DNA from: ZC4RG20 sp036381515
GTDB lineage: Bacteria > Pseudomonadota > Gammaproteobacteria > Steroidobacterales > Rariloculaceae
Direction: 5' to 3'
Length of the DNA stretch: 64,000 nucleotides
Assembly (NCBI GenBank): GCA_036381515.1
Contig: DASVCR010000027.1
Coordinates: 51,442 to 115,441, forward strand
Both the position numbers and the translations under genes were made by a program. The notes beneath the pieces were generated by a model. That model worked only from the letters and a program-made list of their open reading frames with translations, ran no database searches and was not told the DNA's origin. Shown here piece by piece: positions 9,138 through 18,367 of the stretch (within the stretch, counting starts at the first letter, position 1; each line of letters begins with the position of its first letter).

Positions 9138-9806
9138 TTATGCGCGGAGCACCTGCCCGGTCAGCCCGTCGAGGATCCGCGTCGGCGACTGCCGGCCGCC
9201 GACCGGCCCGGGCAGGACGTCGTCGAGGACCCTGCCAAGCGTGTTGCGCACGTCGACGCTCTCGCGGAGCGGCGGCCGGCCGCTCGTGTTCGCGCTCGTC
9301 GAGACGAGCGCGCTGCGCGCCTGTCGGCAGAGCTCCGCGGCGATCGGATGCGCCGTGCAGCGGACGGCGATCGTATGCCGCCCGCCCGTCAGCCGCGCGG
9401 GCGCGCGCGGCCGTGCCGGCAGGACCCACGTGCTCGGCCCCGGCCAGCTCGCGAGGATCTGATCGAGCAAAGGGCTCCGCTCGAGCATCGCCCAGCGGTC
9501 GATCTGCTCGATCGACGCGCCGACGATCAGCATGCCCTTGCGCCAGGAGCGGCGCTTGATCCGGAGCACGCGCGCGAGCGCTTCATCGTCGTCCGGCAGG
9601 CAGCCGATGCCGAACACGGCCTCGGTCGGATACGCGACGACGCCGCCGGCCCGGACGCATGCGGCCGTGCGGCGGATCCGGAGCGCCGCGGCGACGGAGA
9701 CGCCGGCGACCGGTGGAGCGCGAAGCCGCGCCGTGCCGCCTGCGGCGAGGCCGAATGCGCTCGGCGCCCCGTCATGCGCCGAGCCGGGCGGCTCGAGCTG
9801 CGTCAT
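9138..9806 (-). CDS. tsaC: L-threonylcarbamoyladenylate synthase (Sua5/YciO/YrdC)
   Basis: Makes threonylcarbamoyl-AMP from threonine, bicarbonate and ATP for the t6A37 modification of tRNAs. The YrdC core shows GGVVAYPTEAVFGIGC, SWPGPSTWVLPA, VRCTAHPIA and LVSTSANTSG, and ends with the family C-terminus GLTGQVLRA. The ATG at 9806 gives 222 residues. Compared with the 190-residue E. coli protein there is an N-terminal extension of about 40 residues rich in Gly and Ala, so a later start is possible. It is first in the minus-strand group with topA, smg and dprA in the conserved gammaproteobacterial order. Confidence 0.9.
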   Translation of the reverse strand: MTQLEPPGSAHDGAPSAFGLAAGGTARLRAPPVAGVSVAAALRIRRTAACVRAGGVVAYPTEAVFGIGCLPDDDEALARVLRIKRRSWRKGMLIVGASIEQIDRWAMLERSPLLDQILASWPGPSTWVLPARPRAPARLTGGRHTIAVRCTAHPIAAELCRQARSALVSTSANTSGRPPLRESVDVRNTLGRVLDDVLPGPVGGRQSPTRILDGLTGQVLRA

Positions 9807-9944
9807 GGGCGCACAGGCTTCATGCAAACCCGGAGCGGGCCGTTGAAACATCCAGTCGCGAAAACCGGCGAAAATGCAGCGTACATCGGGGCACTTGAGC
9901 GTTTCGAGCCGATGTTCGACGCCGCGGCGCGGAGGCTCGTCCGA

Positions 9945-12497
9945 CTAGTCGCCGGGCGGCGTCTCCTTGACGGTGAGGCCGCCGTCCATCTTCTTGCGCG
10001 CGGACGCCTTCTTCTTCGCGGCCTTCTTCTTGGCCTTCTTCTTCGTCGCCTTCTTCGCGGCCTTCTTTTTCGCCGCCTGCCTGCGGGGCTCGGGCGCTTC
10101 CGCGTCGGCGCCGTTCCCGCCGGGCGCGGCCGTCGCGGCCGCCGTCTTCTTCTTCGCGGCCTTCTTGCCGCGGCCCCGGCGCTCCGGCGCCGCCTCGAGC
10201 AGCGCCTCGCACTCCTCGAGCGTCAGCGACTTCGGCTCGCGGTCCTTCGGGATCTTCGCGTTCTTCGCGCCGTTCGTGACGTAAGGTCCGTAGCGGCCGT
10301 TCAGGATCTGAACGTCCGTGCCGTCGAACGTCTTGATGATCCGGTTCGCGTCCGCGCGCTTCTTTTCCTCGATCAGCTCGAGCGCACGCTCGAGCGTGAT
10401 CGTGTACGGATCGTCGTCGCCGCGGATCGACACGAACTTGTCGCCGTAGCGGACGTACGGCCCGAAGCGGCCGATGTTCGCGGACACGGGCTCGCCCTCG
10501 GGCGTCGTGCCGAGCTCGCGCGGCAGCTTGAAGAGCTCGAGCGCCTCCTCGAGCGTGATGTCGTCCATCTTCTGTCCGGGACGCAGGCCCGCGAACAGCG
10601 GCTTCTCGTCGTCGTCCTTCGTGCCGATCTGCACGAACGCGCCGTAGCGGCCCATGCGCACGCTGACAGGACGACCGCTCTTCGGATCGTTGCCGAGCAC
10701 GCGTGCCTGCGATGCCTGCTCGCGCGTGACGTTCGATTCCGTGTGCTCGACGAGCTCGCGGAACGGCTCCCAGAACTCCTCGAGCAGCGGCACCCATTCA
10801 CGCTCGCCGCGGGAGATCGCGTCGAGCGAGTCCTCCATCCGCGCCGTGAACTCGTAGTCGACGTACTGCGAGAAGAACTCGGTCAGGAAGCGGTTGACGA
10901 CGCGGCCGACGTCGGTCGGAACGAAGCGCCGGTTCTCCATCTCGACGTACTCGCGGTTGTGGAGCGTCGAGATGATCGACGCATAGGTCGACGGCCTGCC
11001 GATGCCGTACTCCTCGAGCGCCTTGACGAGCGTCGCCTCGGAGTAGCGCGGCGGCGGCTCGGTGAAGTGCTGCTCCGTGAGCACGTCGAGCAGCGCGACC
11101 CGGTCGCCCTCGGCGAACGCCGGCAGCACGCTGTCCTGCTCGTCGCTGCCGGGCTCGTCCCGGCCTTCCTGGTAGACCGCGATGAAGCCGGGGCTCACGA
11201 GCACGGAGCCGGTCGCGCGGAACACGATGTCGCCGGTGGGCGAGGGCCCGGCCGCGAGATCGACCGCGACGGTGTCGTACACGGCCGGGTTCATCTGCGA
11301 AGCGACGGTCCGCTTCCAGATCAGCTCGTACAGCCGGTACTGGTCGTGGTCGAGGAAGCGGCGCACGTCCTCGGGCGCCTTCGCGGCGGACGTCGGCCGG
11401 ATCGCCTCGTGGGCCTCCTGCGCGTTGCGGGCCTTCGTCGTGTAGCGGCGCGGCGCGTCCGGCAGGTTCTCGGGCCCGTAGCGCTCCGCGATCACGCGCC
11501 TCAGCTCGTCGAGCGCCTCGTTCGCGAGCGTCACGGAGTCCGTGCGCATGTACGTGATCAGGCCGACCGAGCCCTCGCCGATGTCGACGCCCTCGTAGAG
11601 CCGCTGCGCGACCGTCATCGTCTTCGACGCGCTGAAGCCGAGCTTGCGCGAGGCTTCCTGCTGCAGCGTCGACGTCGTGAACGGCGCGGCCGGATTGCGG
11701 CGCCGCTGCTTCTTCTCGATGGCCGCGACGGTCAGGACGCCGAGGGCCCCGGGCGGGAAGTCGCCCGCGCGTGCGCGCTCCTCGATCTGCCGCCGCGCGT
11801 CGCGCGCGCCGCGCTCGTCCGTGAACGTGAACTGCTCGACCTTCTCGCCGCGGAACACCGAGAGGCGCGCCTTGAACGGCTGGTCCGCGTGCGAGGCCGC
11901 GGCCTCGATCGTCCAGTATTCCTGCGGCTTGAACGCGGCAATCTCGTCCTCGCGCTCGACGATCAGCCGCAGCGCCGGGCTCTGCACGCGGCCCGCGGAG
12001 AGCCCGCGGCGAACTTTTTTCCACAGGAGCGGCGACAGGTTGAAGCCGACGAGATAGTCGAGCGCGCGGCGCGCCTGCTGCGCGTTGATCAGCTCGGACG
12101 AGAGCTCCCGCGGGTGCTCGATCGCCTCGCGGATCGCCCGCTTCGTGACCTCGTGGAACACGACGCGGTGGACCGGCTTCGAGTCGAGGAGCTTGCGATC
12201 CTTCAGGACCTCGTAGACGTGCCAAGAGATCGCCTCGCCCTCGCGGTCGGGGTCGGTCGCGAGGTAGACCCGTTCGGCCTTCGCGACCGCCTTCGCGATC
12301 CGGTCGACGTGCTTCTCGTTCTTGTCGATCAGCTGGTACTTCATCGCGAAGCCGTGCTCGGGATCGACCGCGCCTTCCTTCGGCACGAGGTCCCGTACGT
12401 GCCCGTACGACGCGAGCACCTCGAAGTCCTTGCCGAGGTACTTCTCGATCGTGCGGGCCTTGGCCGGCGATTCGACGATGACGACGTTTTTGGCCAT
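9945..12497 (-). CDS. topA: DNA topoisomerase I (type IA)
   Basis: Relaxes negative supercoils. The 850 residues begin with the Toprim domain (VIVESPAKARTIEKYLG; DPDREGEAISWH near 82-93). The catalytic tyrosine is Tyr316 in ITYMRTDS. The C-terminal region lacks the C4 zinc fingers of the E. coli enzyme and instead carries three TopA C-terminal repeats (GRYGAFVQIG, GRFGPYVRYG, GRYGPYVTNG). A roughly 60-residue tail follows, made largely of Lys and Ala (KKAAKKKAAKKATKKK), presumably for DNA binding. It sits where E. coli keeps yrdD, a topoisomerase-type zinc-finger protein, between tsaC and smg. Confidence 0.95.
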   Translation of the reverse strand: MAKNVVIVESPAKARTIEKYLGKDFEVLASYGHVRDLVPKEGAVDPEHGFAMKYQLIDKNEKHVDRIAKAVAKAERVYLATDPDREGEAISWHVYEVLKDRKLLDSKPVHRVVFHEVTKRAIREAIEHPRELSSELINAQQARRALDYLVGFNLSPLLWKKVRRGLSAGRVQSPALRLIVEREDEIAAFKPQEYWTIEAAASHADQPFKARLSVFRGEKVEQFTFTDERGARDARRQIEERARAGDFPPGALGVLTVAAIEKKQRRRNPAAPFTTSTLQQEASRKLGFSASKTMTVAQRLYEGVDIGEGSVGLITYMRTDSVTLANEALDELRRVIAERYGPENLPDAPRRYTTKARNAQEAHEAIRPTSAAKAPEDVRRFLDHDQYRLYELIWKRTVASQMNPAVYDTVAVDLAAGPSPTGDIVFRATGSVLVSPGFIAVYQEGRDEPGSDEQDSVLPAFAEGDRVALLDVLTEQHFTEPPPRYSEATLVKALEEYGIGRPSTYASIISTLHNREYVEMENRRFVPTDVGRVVNRFLTEFFSQYVDYEFTARMEDSLDAISRGEREWVPLLEEFWEPFRELVEHTESNVTREQASQARVLGNDPKSGRPVSVRMGRYGAFVQIGTKDDDEKPLFAGLRPGQKMDDITLEEALELFKLPRELGTTPEGEPVSANIGRFGPYVRYGDKFVSIRGDDDPYTITLERALELIEEKKRADANRIIKTFDGTDVQILNGRYGPYVTNGAKNAKIPKDREPKSLTLEECEALLEAAPERRGRGKKAAKKKTAAATAAPGGNGADAEAPEPRRQAAKKKAAKKATKKKAKKKAAKKKASARKKMDGGLTVKETPPGD

Positions 12498-12611
12498 GTG
12501 CGTCCGATGCGCTTTTCGCTTGGGTCCGCGGCTAGGGATGGACCGCCGAGCGGAACGCTTCCGCGGCGACGGACGGGGGCGAGGAGGGCGGCGAGACGCT
12601 GGATGGGCGGG

Positions 12612-13085
12612 TCAGTGAATCCAGCCCGGACCGTCGGCGAAGACGAGATCCTCCATCTGCGCGTAGGCCTGCTCGTAGCCCGGCTGGCTGAACAGCACCA
12701 TCATCACGACCCATTTGATCTGCTCGATGTCGATTTCGTCCGTGTCGAGCGCCAGCAGCCGGTCGATCGCAAGCTCCCGTTGCGCCGGCGCCAGAATTCC
12801 CACTTGCTCCAGATGCAGCAGATAGCCTCTCGCGGCCGTGTCCAGCCGGTCAAGCTCGACGGGATCATAGACACGGATCGCGGCGGAACGCGGGGATTCG
12901 CTGCTGGCCGCCTCGGCCGCATTGAGGCCGTCCAGCCAGTCGAGCGCGCGTTCGATCTCGCGGTTGCCGAAGCCGGCCTGCTCCAGCTCGAGCTTGAGCT
13001 CGCTACGGTTCGGCTCGGGTTCTCCGTCGCCCTCGGCGAAGGACTCGAACAGATACATCAGCACGTCGAGAACGCTTTCCTTCAT
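12612..13085 (-). CDS. smg: Smg family protein (DUF494)
   Basis: 157 residues, same length as E. coli Smg. It opens MKESVLDVLMYLFESF and carries RVYDPVELDRLDTAARGYLLHLEQ and IKWVVMMVLFSQPG, diagnostic of the family. Biochemical function is unestablished; the gene is almost always linked to dprA. The ATG at 13083-13085 has a GAGG site 8 bp upstream and overlaps the dprA stop (ATGA), so the two are translationally coupled. An in-frame upstream ATG at 13109 was rejected because it lies inside dprA and adds eight non-conserved residues. Confidence 0.92.
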   Translation of the reverse strand: MKESVLDVLMYLFESFAEGDGEPEPNRSELKLELEQAGFGNREIERALDWLDGLNAAEAASSESPRSAAIRVYDPVELDRLDTAARGYLLHLEQVGILAPAQRELAIDRLLALDTDEIDIEQIKWVVMMVLFSQPGYEQAYAQMEDLVFADGPGWIH

Positions 13086-14191
13086 CGGCTCCTCGTTTGA
13101 ACACGGCAATACCGGCCGCCGGGCAGCGCCTCAACGAGCCCATCCAGTTCCAGCAGCAGGAGCATGGAGGAAAGCTCCGCCGTCGTCAATCCAGAGCGGT
13201 CTGCGAGCTCGGCGAACGGAACCGGCTCGAATTCTAGGCTATTCAATAAGTTGCGATACGTCTCGTCATCGAGCAGCGAGCTTCCGCCGGGCGCGCCGGT
13301 CGGCGCCGGCGGGGGCTTCGGCGCGAAATCGAGCTGCGGCGCGAGCTCGACGAGCACGTCGGCGCCTTCCTCGACGAGCTTCGCGCCCTGCCGGATCAGC
13401 GCGTGACAGCCGCGCGCGACCGGGTTGTGAATCGACCCCGGGACCGCGAACACCTCGCGGCCGTAGTCCGCGGCGCGGCGCGCGGTGATCAGCGCGCCGC
13501 TGCGGCGTCCCGCCTCGACGACGACGGTCCCGATCGCGAGCCCGGCGATGATCCGGTTGCGTTCCGGGAACTGGTGCGCGAGCGGCGGCGCGCCGGGCGG
13601 GTACTCAGACACGATCGCGCCGTCGGCGCGGATCCGCTCCGCCAGCCGGACGTTGTGGCGGGGATAGACGACGTCGATCCCGCAGCCGAGCACGGCGATC
13701 GTGCCCGAGCTTCCGGCGAGCGCGCCCTCGTGGCCGGCCGCGTCGATGCCGACCGCGAGGCCGCTCGTGATCGTGAGGCCGGAGCGGCTCAGGTACTCGG
13801 CGAGGCCGCGCGCCGTCTCGCGGCCCGCGCGGGTCGCATTGCGGCTGCCGACGATCGCGACCTGCGGGCCGCCGAGCAGATCCGCGCGGGCGCCGTCGAC
13901 CCAGAGCGCGAGCGGCGGGTCGTCGGTCTCGGCGAGGCGCTCCGGATACCCGGGAGAGCCGCGGACGAGCAGCGCGTGGCCCGGCCCGTCGAGCCAGCGG
14001 CGCATCGCGTCGAGCACGGCCGGGTCGGGCCTGCGGAGCCTGCGGATACCGGCCTCGTCGATGCCGGCCGCCGCGAGCCGGGTGTCGTCGAGGCCGAGGA
14101 GGGCGTCGACGGAGCCCGCATCGGCCAGCGCGCGGCGCCATACCGCGCCGCGCGCCGCATGAAGCAGCGCGAGCTCGGGAGCGTCGATCAC
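13082..14191 (-). CDS. dprA: DNA-processing protein DprA/Smf
   Basis: Binds incoming single-stranded DNA and loads RecA during natural transformation. The 369 residues comprise an N-terminal SAM-like helical part (1-70), the extended Rossmann fold (GSRNATRAGRETARGLAEYL, then SGLAVGIDAAGHEGAL, AVLGCGIDVVYP, FPERNRIIAGL) and a C-terminal winged helix (about 300-365). No other competence gene is visible, so actual transformability is not shown. It overlaps smg by 4 bp and follows the LysM gene by 60 bp. Confidence 0.94.
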   Translation of the reverse strand: MIDAPELALLHAARGAVWRRALADAGSVDALLGLDDTRLAAAGIDEAGIRRLRRPDPAVLDAMRRWLDGPGHALLVRGSPGYPERLAETDDPPLALWVDGARADLLGGPQVAIVGSRNATRAGRETARGLAEYLSRSGLTITSGLAVGIDAAGHEGALAGSSGTIAVLGCGIDVVYPRHNVRLAERIRADGAIVSEYPPGAPPLAHQFPERNRIIAGLAIGTVVVEAGRRSGALITARRAADYGREVFAVPGSIHNPVARGCHALIRQGAKLVEEGADVLVELAPQLDFAPKPPPAPTGAPGGSSLLDDETYRNLLNSLEFEPVPFAELADRSGLTTAELSSMLLLLELDGLVEALPGGRYCRVQTRSR

Positions 14192-14251
14192 GCCCGCGGC
14201 TCCGGCGGGCGACGCGAGAGCGCCGGCGGGGGCGACCGCCGCCGGCAGGGA

Positions 14252-15346
14252 TCAGGGGTTGCGGACCGCGTCGAGCACGCGGATCTCGTTGGTCGCCTCC
14301 ATGATGAGCGCATAGCTGACGCGGTCGAACGTGCGGAACACCATCATCACGCCCGCCGGCTCGTCCGGCAACTGCACTTTCTGGCCGAAATTGCCGCGTC
14401 TGACGCGGTCGCGCACGACGTCGCCGGTCTGCCACGCGCGCAGCACGTGGCCGGGCTCGAGGCCGTGCTGCGCGCCGCGGTTGATGACGACGACCTGGTA
14501 CTGGCCGATCAGGCTCACGCCGTCGACGACCGAGATGATCCGGCCCTCGACCGGCTGCTCGGGCGCCCGCGGCAGGAAGTCGACCGGCGCCGGCGTCTCC
14601 TCGTCGACGAGCAGGTCGCCGACGAGCGTCTCGCGCGCGGAGTCCGTCAGGAACAGCGTGCCCGGGTCGCCGGCCCGGCGCAGCCGGCCCTGGCCGACGT
14701 AGATCGCCTCGTAGCCGATCACGTCGCCGTCGTCGGGGTCGACGAGCGGGTCGCCGACGTGGACGACGTTGAACACGTCGTCGACCGCGGCGGCCTCCGC
14801 GCCACGGACGTAGACGTCGCGGCCGGCGCTGCCCATCAGGCCGTTGTGGTGCGCGACGACGTAGGGCAACGTTTCGAGCTGATCCGGGTCCAATACGAGC
14901 GGCCGCGTGAGGAATGCACGGATCGCCTCGTACGGGATCGTCGGGATCGCTTCCTCGATCGGCTCGGAGCGCACGCGCGGCGACAGCCGCTCGGTGTTCG
15001 AGACACGCTCGAGCTGCAGCACGGGCCGGCCGTCGACGTACGCGAGCGACAGGATGTCGCCGGGGTAGATCAGGTGCGGGTTCTCGACCTGCGGGTTGAT
15101 CTGCCAGATCTCCGGCCAGTACCACGGGTCGCGCAGGAACAGCGCCGCGATGTCCCACAACGTGTCGCCGCGTTGCACGACGTACCGCTCCGGATGCCGC
15201 GGGTTCAGCACGGGCCCCGAGTCGGGCTGCGCGGCCGGGGTCGCGGAACGCTGCTGAGCGATGCCGTTCGACGCGGCGACGACTCCGAGTGCTGCGGCCA
15301 GGACGAGACAGGCACGGCGAGCGAACGGCGACTTGATGTAGGACAT
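14252..15346 (-). CDS. LysM peptidoglycan-binding exported protein
   Basis: 364 residues with a signal peptide (ARRACLVLAAALGVVAASNG...AQQ). One LysM domain lies at about 53-100 (YVVQRGDTLWDIAALFLRDP, WPEIWQINPQ, HLIYPGDIL). The remaining 260 residues are a beta-rich family domain with no recognised catalytic motif. Proteins of this architecture commonly precede dprA in gammaproteobacteria. A cell-wall-associated periplasmic role is inferred; precise function is unknown. It diverges from def across 186 bp. Confidence 0.88.
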   Translation of the reverse strand: MSYIKSPFARRACLVLAAALGVVAASNGIAQQRSATPAAQPDSGPVLNPRHPERYVVQRGDTLWDIAALFLRDPWYWPEIWQINPQVENPHLIYPGDILSLAYVDGRPVLQLERVSNTERLSPRVRSEPIEEAIPTIPYEAIRAFLTRPLVLDPDQLETLPYVVAHHNGLMGSAGRDVYVRGAEAAAVDDVFNVVHVGDPLVDPDDGDVIGYEAIYVGQGRLRRAGDPGTLFLTDSARETLVGDLLVDEETPAPVDFLPRAPEQPVEGRIISVVDGVSLIGQYQVVVINRGAQHGLEPGHVLRAWQTGDVVRDRVRRGNFGQKVQLPDEPAGVMMVFRTFDRVSYALIMEATNEIRVLDAVRNP

Positions 15347-15532
15347 GCTCGAGCTCCCTAGTCGAGGCGAAGGCGCGGGATGACCGCGGGCCAGCTGCTA
15401 TACTTCACGGGCTGTCGGGACGACCACGAAGGGCGCCCGCACGGCCCGCGCGCGGCCGAAGAGTATCCCTTTAAACTCAGAGACTTAACTCCGATTCCGC
15501 TGCGTTATACACGAAACTGAGGGCCGACCACA

Positions 15533-16060
15533 ATGGCGAGACTCCCAATTCTCGAGTATCCCGACCCGCGGCTGCGAATACGCGCCGAACGCGTCACAGT
15601 TGTCGACGACGACGTGAAGCGCCTGGTCGAGGACATGTTCGAGACGATGTATAGCGCGCCCGGCATCGGCCTCGCCGCGACGCAGGTCGACGTTCACAAG
15701 CGCGTCATCGTGATCGACGTGTCCGAGGCGCGCGACCAGCCTTACTGCTTCATCAATCCGGAAATCCTGTCCGCGGACGGCCGCGAGAGCTTCGAGGAGG
15801 GGTGCCTGTCGGTGCCGGGGCTGTACGAGTTCGTCGAGCGGGCCGAGCGCATCAAGGTCCGGGCGCTCGACAAGAACGGCGAGCCGTTCGAGCTCGAAGC
15901 CGACGGGCTGCTCGCGCAATGCATCCAGCACGAGATGGATCACCTCGAAGGGAAGCTCTTCGTCGACTACCTGTCGCCGCTGAAGCGTGAGCGGCTGAAG
16001 AAGCGGTACCTGAAGAAGGCGCGGCGCGAGGCGGTGCCCGCCGGCGCCCACTCGCTCTGA
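15533..16060 (+). CDS. def: Peptide deformylase
   Basis: Removes the N-formyl group from nascent proteins. The 175 residues contain all three motifs: GIGLAATQ (45-52), EEGCLSVP with the metal-binding Cys, and QHEMDHLEG with the two His ligands and catalytic Glu. It is first of a plus-strand operon def-fmt-rsmB-DUF4390-ntrY-ntrX; fmt starts 18 bp downstream. The C-terminus is a basic helix (KRERLKKRYLKKARRE), as in other proteobacterial Def proteins. Confidence 0.96.
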   Translation: MARLPILEYPDPRLRIRAERVTVVDDDVKRLVEDMFETMYSAPGIGLAATQVDVHKRVIVIDVSEARDQPYCFINPEILSADGRESFEEGCLSVPGLYEFVERAERIKVRALDKNGEPFELEADGLLAQCIQHEMDHLEGKLFVDYLSPLKRERLKKRYLKKARREAVPAGAHSL

Positions 16061-16077
16061 CCCTCCGGAGACCGGCT

Positions 16078-17025
16078 GTGCAGGACCGGCGCATCGCGTT
16101 CGCCGGGACGCCCGAATTCGCGGTGCCGACGCTCGACGCGATCGTCGCCGCGGGGGCGCACGTGCCGCTCGTCCTGACGCAGCCGGACCGCCCCGCGGGG
16201 CGCGGCCGGCGGATGACCCCGCCGCCGGTGAAGCGGGCCGCCGAGGCACACGGGCTCAGGGTCGAGCAGCCCATGCACCTCAAAGACCCCGCGCTGCCGG
16301 CCGTGTGGGGCCTCGATGAGCCGCCCGACCTGCTCGTCGTCGTCGCGTACGGGCTGCTGCTGCCGGACTGGCTCCTCGCGTGGCCCCGCGCGGGCTGCGT
16401 GAACGTCCATGCGTCGCTCTTGCCGCGCTGGCGCGGCGCGGCACCGATCCAGCATGCGATCCTCGCGGGCGATCCGGTCACGGGCGTCAGCCTGATGCGG
16501 ATGGAGCGGGGCCTCGACACGGGTCCCGTCTACGCGAGCCGGAGCACGCCGATCGGGCCGACCGAGACCGCGGGCGAGCTGCACGAGCGGCTCGCGCGGC
16601 TCGGCGCCGCGCTCGCGGCCGAGACGCTCCCGGCCGTGCTCGACGGCTCGCTCGAGCCGGTCCCACAGGACGAGCGGGCGGCGACCTACGCGCCGAAGAT
16701 CGACAAGGCCGACGCGCGGCTCGACTTCAGGCTGCCGGCGGACGAGCTCGCGCGCCGCGTCAGGGCGTACCACCCGTGGCCGATCGCGTTCGCGGAGCTC
16801 TCCGACGCGCGCGTACTCAAGGTGCACGCGGCACGCGCGCTGCCGGACGACGTGCCGGCCGGCACGCCGCCCGGCCGGATCGTCGCGGCCGCGAGGACCG
16901 GCATCGACGTCGCGACGGGGCGCGGTGTGCTGCGCATCGAGCGCGTGCAGCCGCCGTCGTCGCGGCCGATGGACGTCGCCGCGTACCTCGCGGCACACAG
17001 GCTCGAGGGCTGCGAGTTTGTCTGA
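16078..17025 (+). CDS. fmt: Methionyl-tRNA formyltransferase
   Basis: Formylates initiator Met-tRNA using 10-formyl-THF. 315 residues from a GTG start. Motifs: FAGTPEFAVPTLDAI, then the folate-site NVHASLLPRWRGAAPIQHAI with Asn, His and the SLLP signature, then GVSLMRMERGLDTGPV. The C-terminal OB-like domain follows. It works in opposition to Def, encoded immediately upstream. Its end overlaps the proposed TTG start of rsmB. Confidence 0.96.
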   Translation: MQDRRIAFAGTPEFAVPTLDAIVAAGAHVPLVLTQPDRPAGRGRRMTPPPVKRAAEAHGLRVEQPMHLKDPALPAVWGLDEPPDLLVVVAYGLLLPDWLLAWPRAGCVNVHASLLPRWRGAAPIQHAILAGDPVTGVSLMRMERGLDTGPVYASRSTPIGPTETAGELHERLARLGAALAAETLPAVLDGSLEPVPQDERAATYAPKIDKADARLDFRLPADELARRVRAYHPWPIAFAELSDARVLKVHAARALPDDVPAGTPPGRIVAAARTGIDVATGRGVLRIERVQPPSSRPMDVAAYLAAHRLEGCEFV

Positions 17026-18367
17026 CGCGCCGCCGCGCCGCCGCCGGCAGGCTCCGGACCCGGGTGCCGCCGTGCGCGCCGCCGCGGCCCGCGCGGTCGC
17101 CGCGGTCGTGCGGGGCGCGACGCTCGACGACGCGCTCTCGGCCGCGCCGGCGCCGGCGGGGCGCGACGCTGCGCTCTTGCGCTCGCTCGCGTACGGCGCC
17201 TGCCGCTGGCATCACCGCCTCGAGTGGCTCGCGGCGGAGCTGCTCGATCGGCCCGTCGCGTCGCCCGAGCTCGCCGCGCTCGTCAGGATCGGTCTGCTGC
17301 AGCTCTCGGCGATGCGGATCCCGGACCACGCGGCCGTGTCGGCGACGGTCGACGCCGCGCGCGCGGTCGGCGCACCGCGTGCGAAGGGGCTCGTCAACGC
17401 GGTGCTCCGACGTTACCTCCGCGAGCGGGAGCGGCTCGAGCGCGCGATGGCCGACGTGCCCCGCGCGCGCTACAGCCATCCGGACTGGCTGATCGAGACG
17501 GTGCGCGCCGAGCACCCGGGCCGCTGGCGCGAGATCCTCGACGCGAACAACGCGCCGCCGCCGATGTGGCTCCGCGTGAACGCGCGCCGCGGCAGCCGCG
17601 ACGCGTATCTCGCGCGGCTCGCCGACGCCGGCATCGCCGTTGTGGAACACGGCCGCGAGACGTGGCCCGACGACGCGATCCTGCTCGCGGAGCCCGTGCC
17701 GATGGCGCGGCTGCCGGGCTACGCCGAAGGCGACGTGTCCGTGCAGGACGCGGGCGCGCAGCGCGTCGTCGAAAGGCTCGGGCTCGAGCCGGGACAGCGC
17801 GTGCTCGACGCGTGCGCGGCGCCGGGCGGCAAGGCCGCGCACATGCTCGAGCGCTGCGACCTCGGCGAGCTCGTCGCGGTCGATCGTGATCCCGCGAGGC
17901 TCGACACGGCTCGTGCGATGCTCGCGCGGCTCGGGCTCGCCGCGACGCTCGTGCACGGCGACGCCGCGTCCCCGGCCGACTGGTGGGACGGCAAGCCGTT
18001 CGACCGCGTGCTGATCGACGCGCCGTGCAGCGCGCTCGGCGTGATCCGCCGCCATCCGGACATCAAGCTGCTGCGGACCCCTGACGACCTCGAGCGCGCC
18101 GCCGCGCTCCAAGCGAGCCTGCTCGACGCGCTGTGGCCGCTGCTCGCGCCCGGCGGCCGGCTCGTCTACGTGACGTGCACGATCGTCCCCCGCGAGAACG
18201 GCGCGCAGATCGACCGGTTCCTCTCGCGGCATCCGGACGCCGTCGCCGCCGCGGATTTTCCGCCCGAGCAGACCCTCCCCGGTGAAGCGGACCGGGATGG
18301 CTTCTATTATGCTTGCATCGACAAGCAGCAGGCGTCCCCTTGGCGTGTATCGGGCTCGAAGCATTAG
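17018..18367 (+). CDS. rsmB: 16S rRNA (cytosine(967)-C(5))-methyltransferase
   Basis: 449 residues: an N-terminal NusB-like domain (about 15-145) and a SAM methyltransferase domain with DACAAPGGKAAHML (motif I), DAPCSALGVIRRHPDIK (motif IV with the release Cys) and VTCTIVPRENG (motif VI with the nucleophilic Cys). The reading frame has no stop upstream through fmt. The TTG at 17018, overlapping the fmt stop, gives a start close to the family N-terminus; GTG at 17072 is the alternative. The preceding GAGGGCTGCGAG is a plausible ribosome-binding site. Confidence 0.93.
   Translation: MSDAPPRRRRQAPDPGAAVRAAAARAVAAVVRGATLDDALSAAPAPAGRDAALLRSLAYGACRWHHRLEWLAAELLDRPVASPELAALVRIGLLQLSAMRIPDHAAVSATVDAARAVGAPRAKGLVNAVLRRYLRERERLERAMADVPRARYSHPDWLIETVRAEHPGRWREILDANNAPPPMWLRVNARRGSRDAYLARLADAGIAVVEHGRETWPDDAILLAEPVPMARLPGYAEGDVSVQDAGAQRVVERLGLEPGQRVLDACAAPGGKAAHMLERCDLGELVAVDRDPARLDTARAMLARLGLAATLVHGDAASPADWWDGKPFDRVLIDAPCSALGVIRRHPDIKLLRTPDDLERAAALQASLLDALWPLLAPGGRLVYVTCTIVPRENGAQIDRFLSRHPDAVAAADFPPEQTLPGEADRDGFYYACIDKQQASPWRVSGSKH

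Noticed and set aside
8931..13100. A plus-strand open frame of 1389 codons opposite tsaC, topA and smg
   Set aside because: Antisense shadow; it covers three well-supported minus-strand genes and shows no family motifs.
15484..15522. Sigma-70 promoter in front of def (TTAACT ... TATAC)
   Set aside because: The spacing of about 15 bp is short and the -10 match is poor; too weak to annotate.
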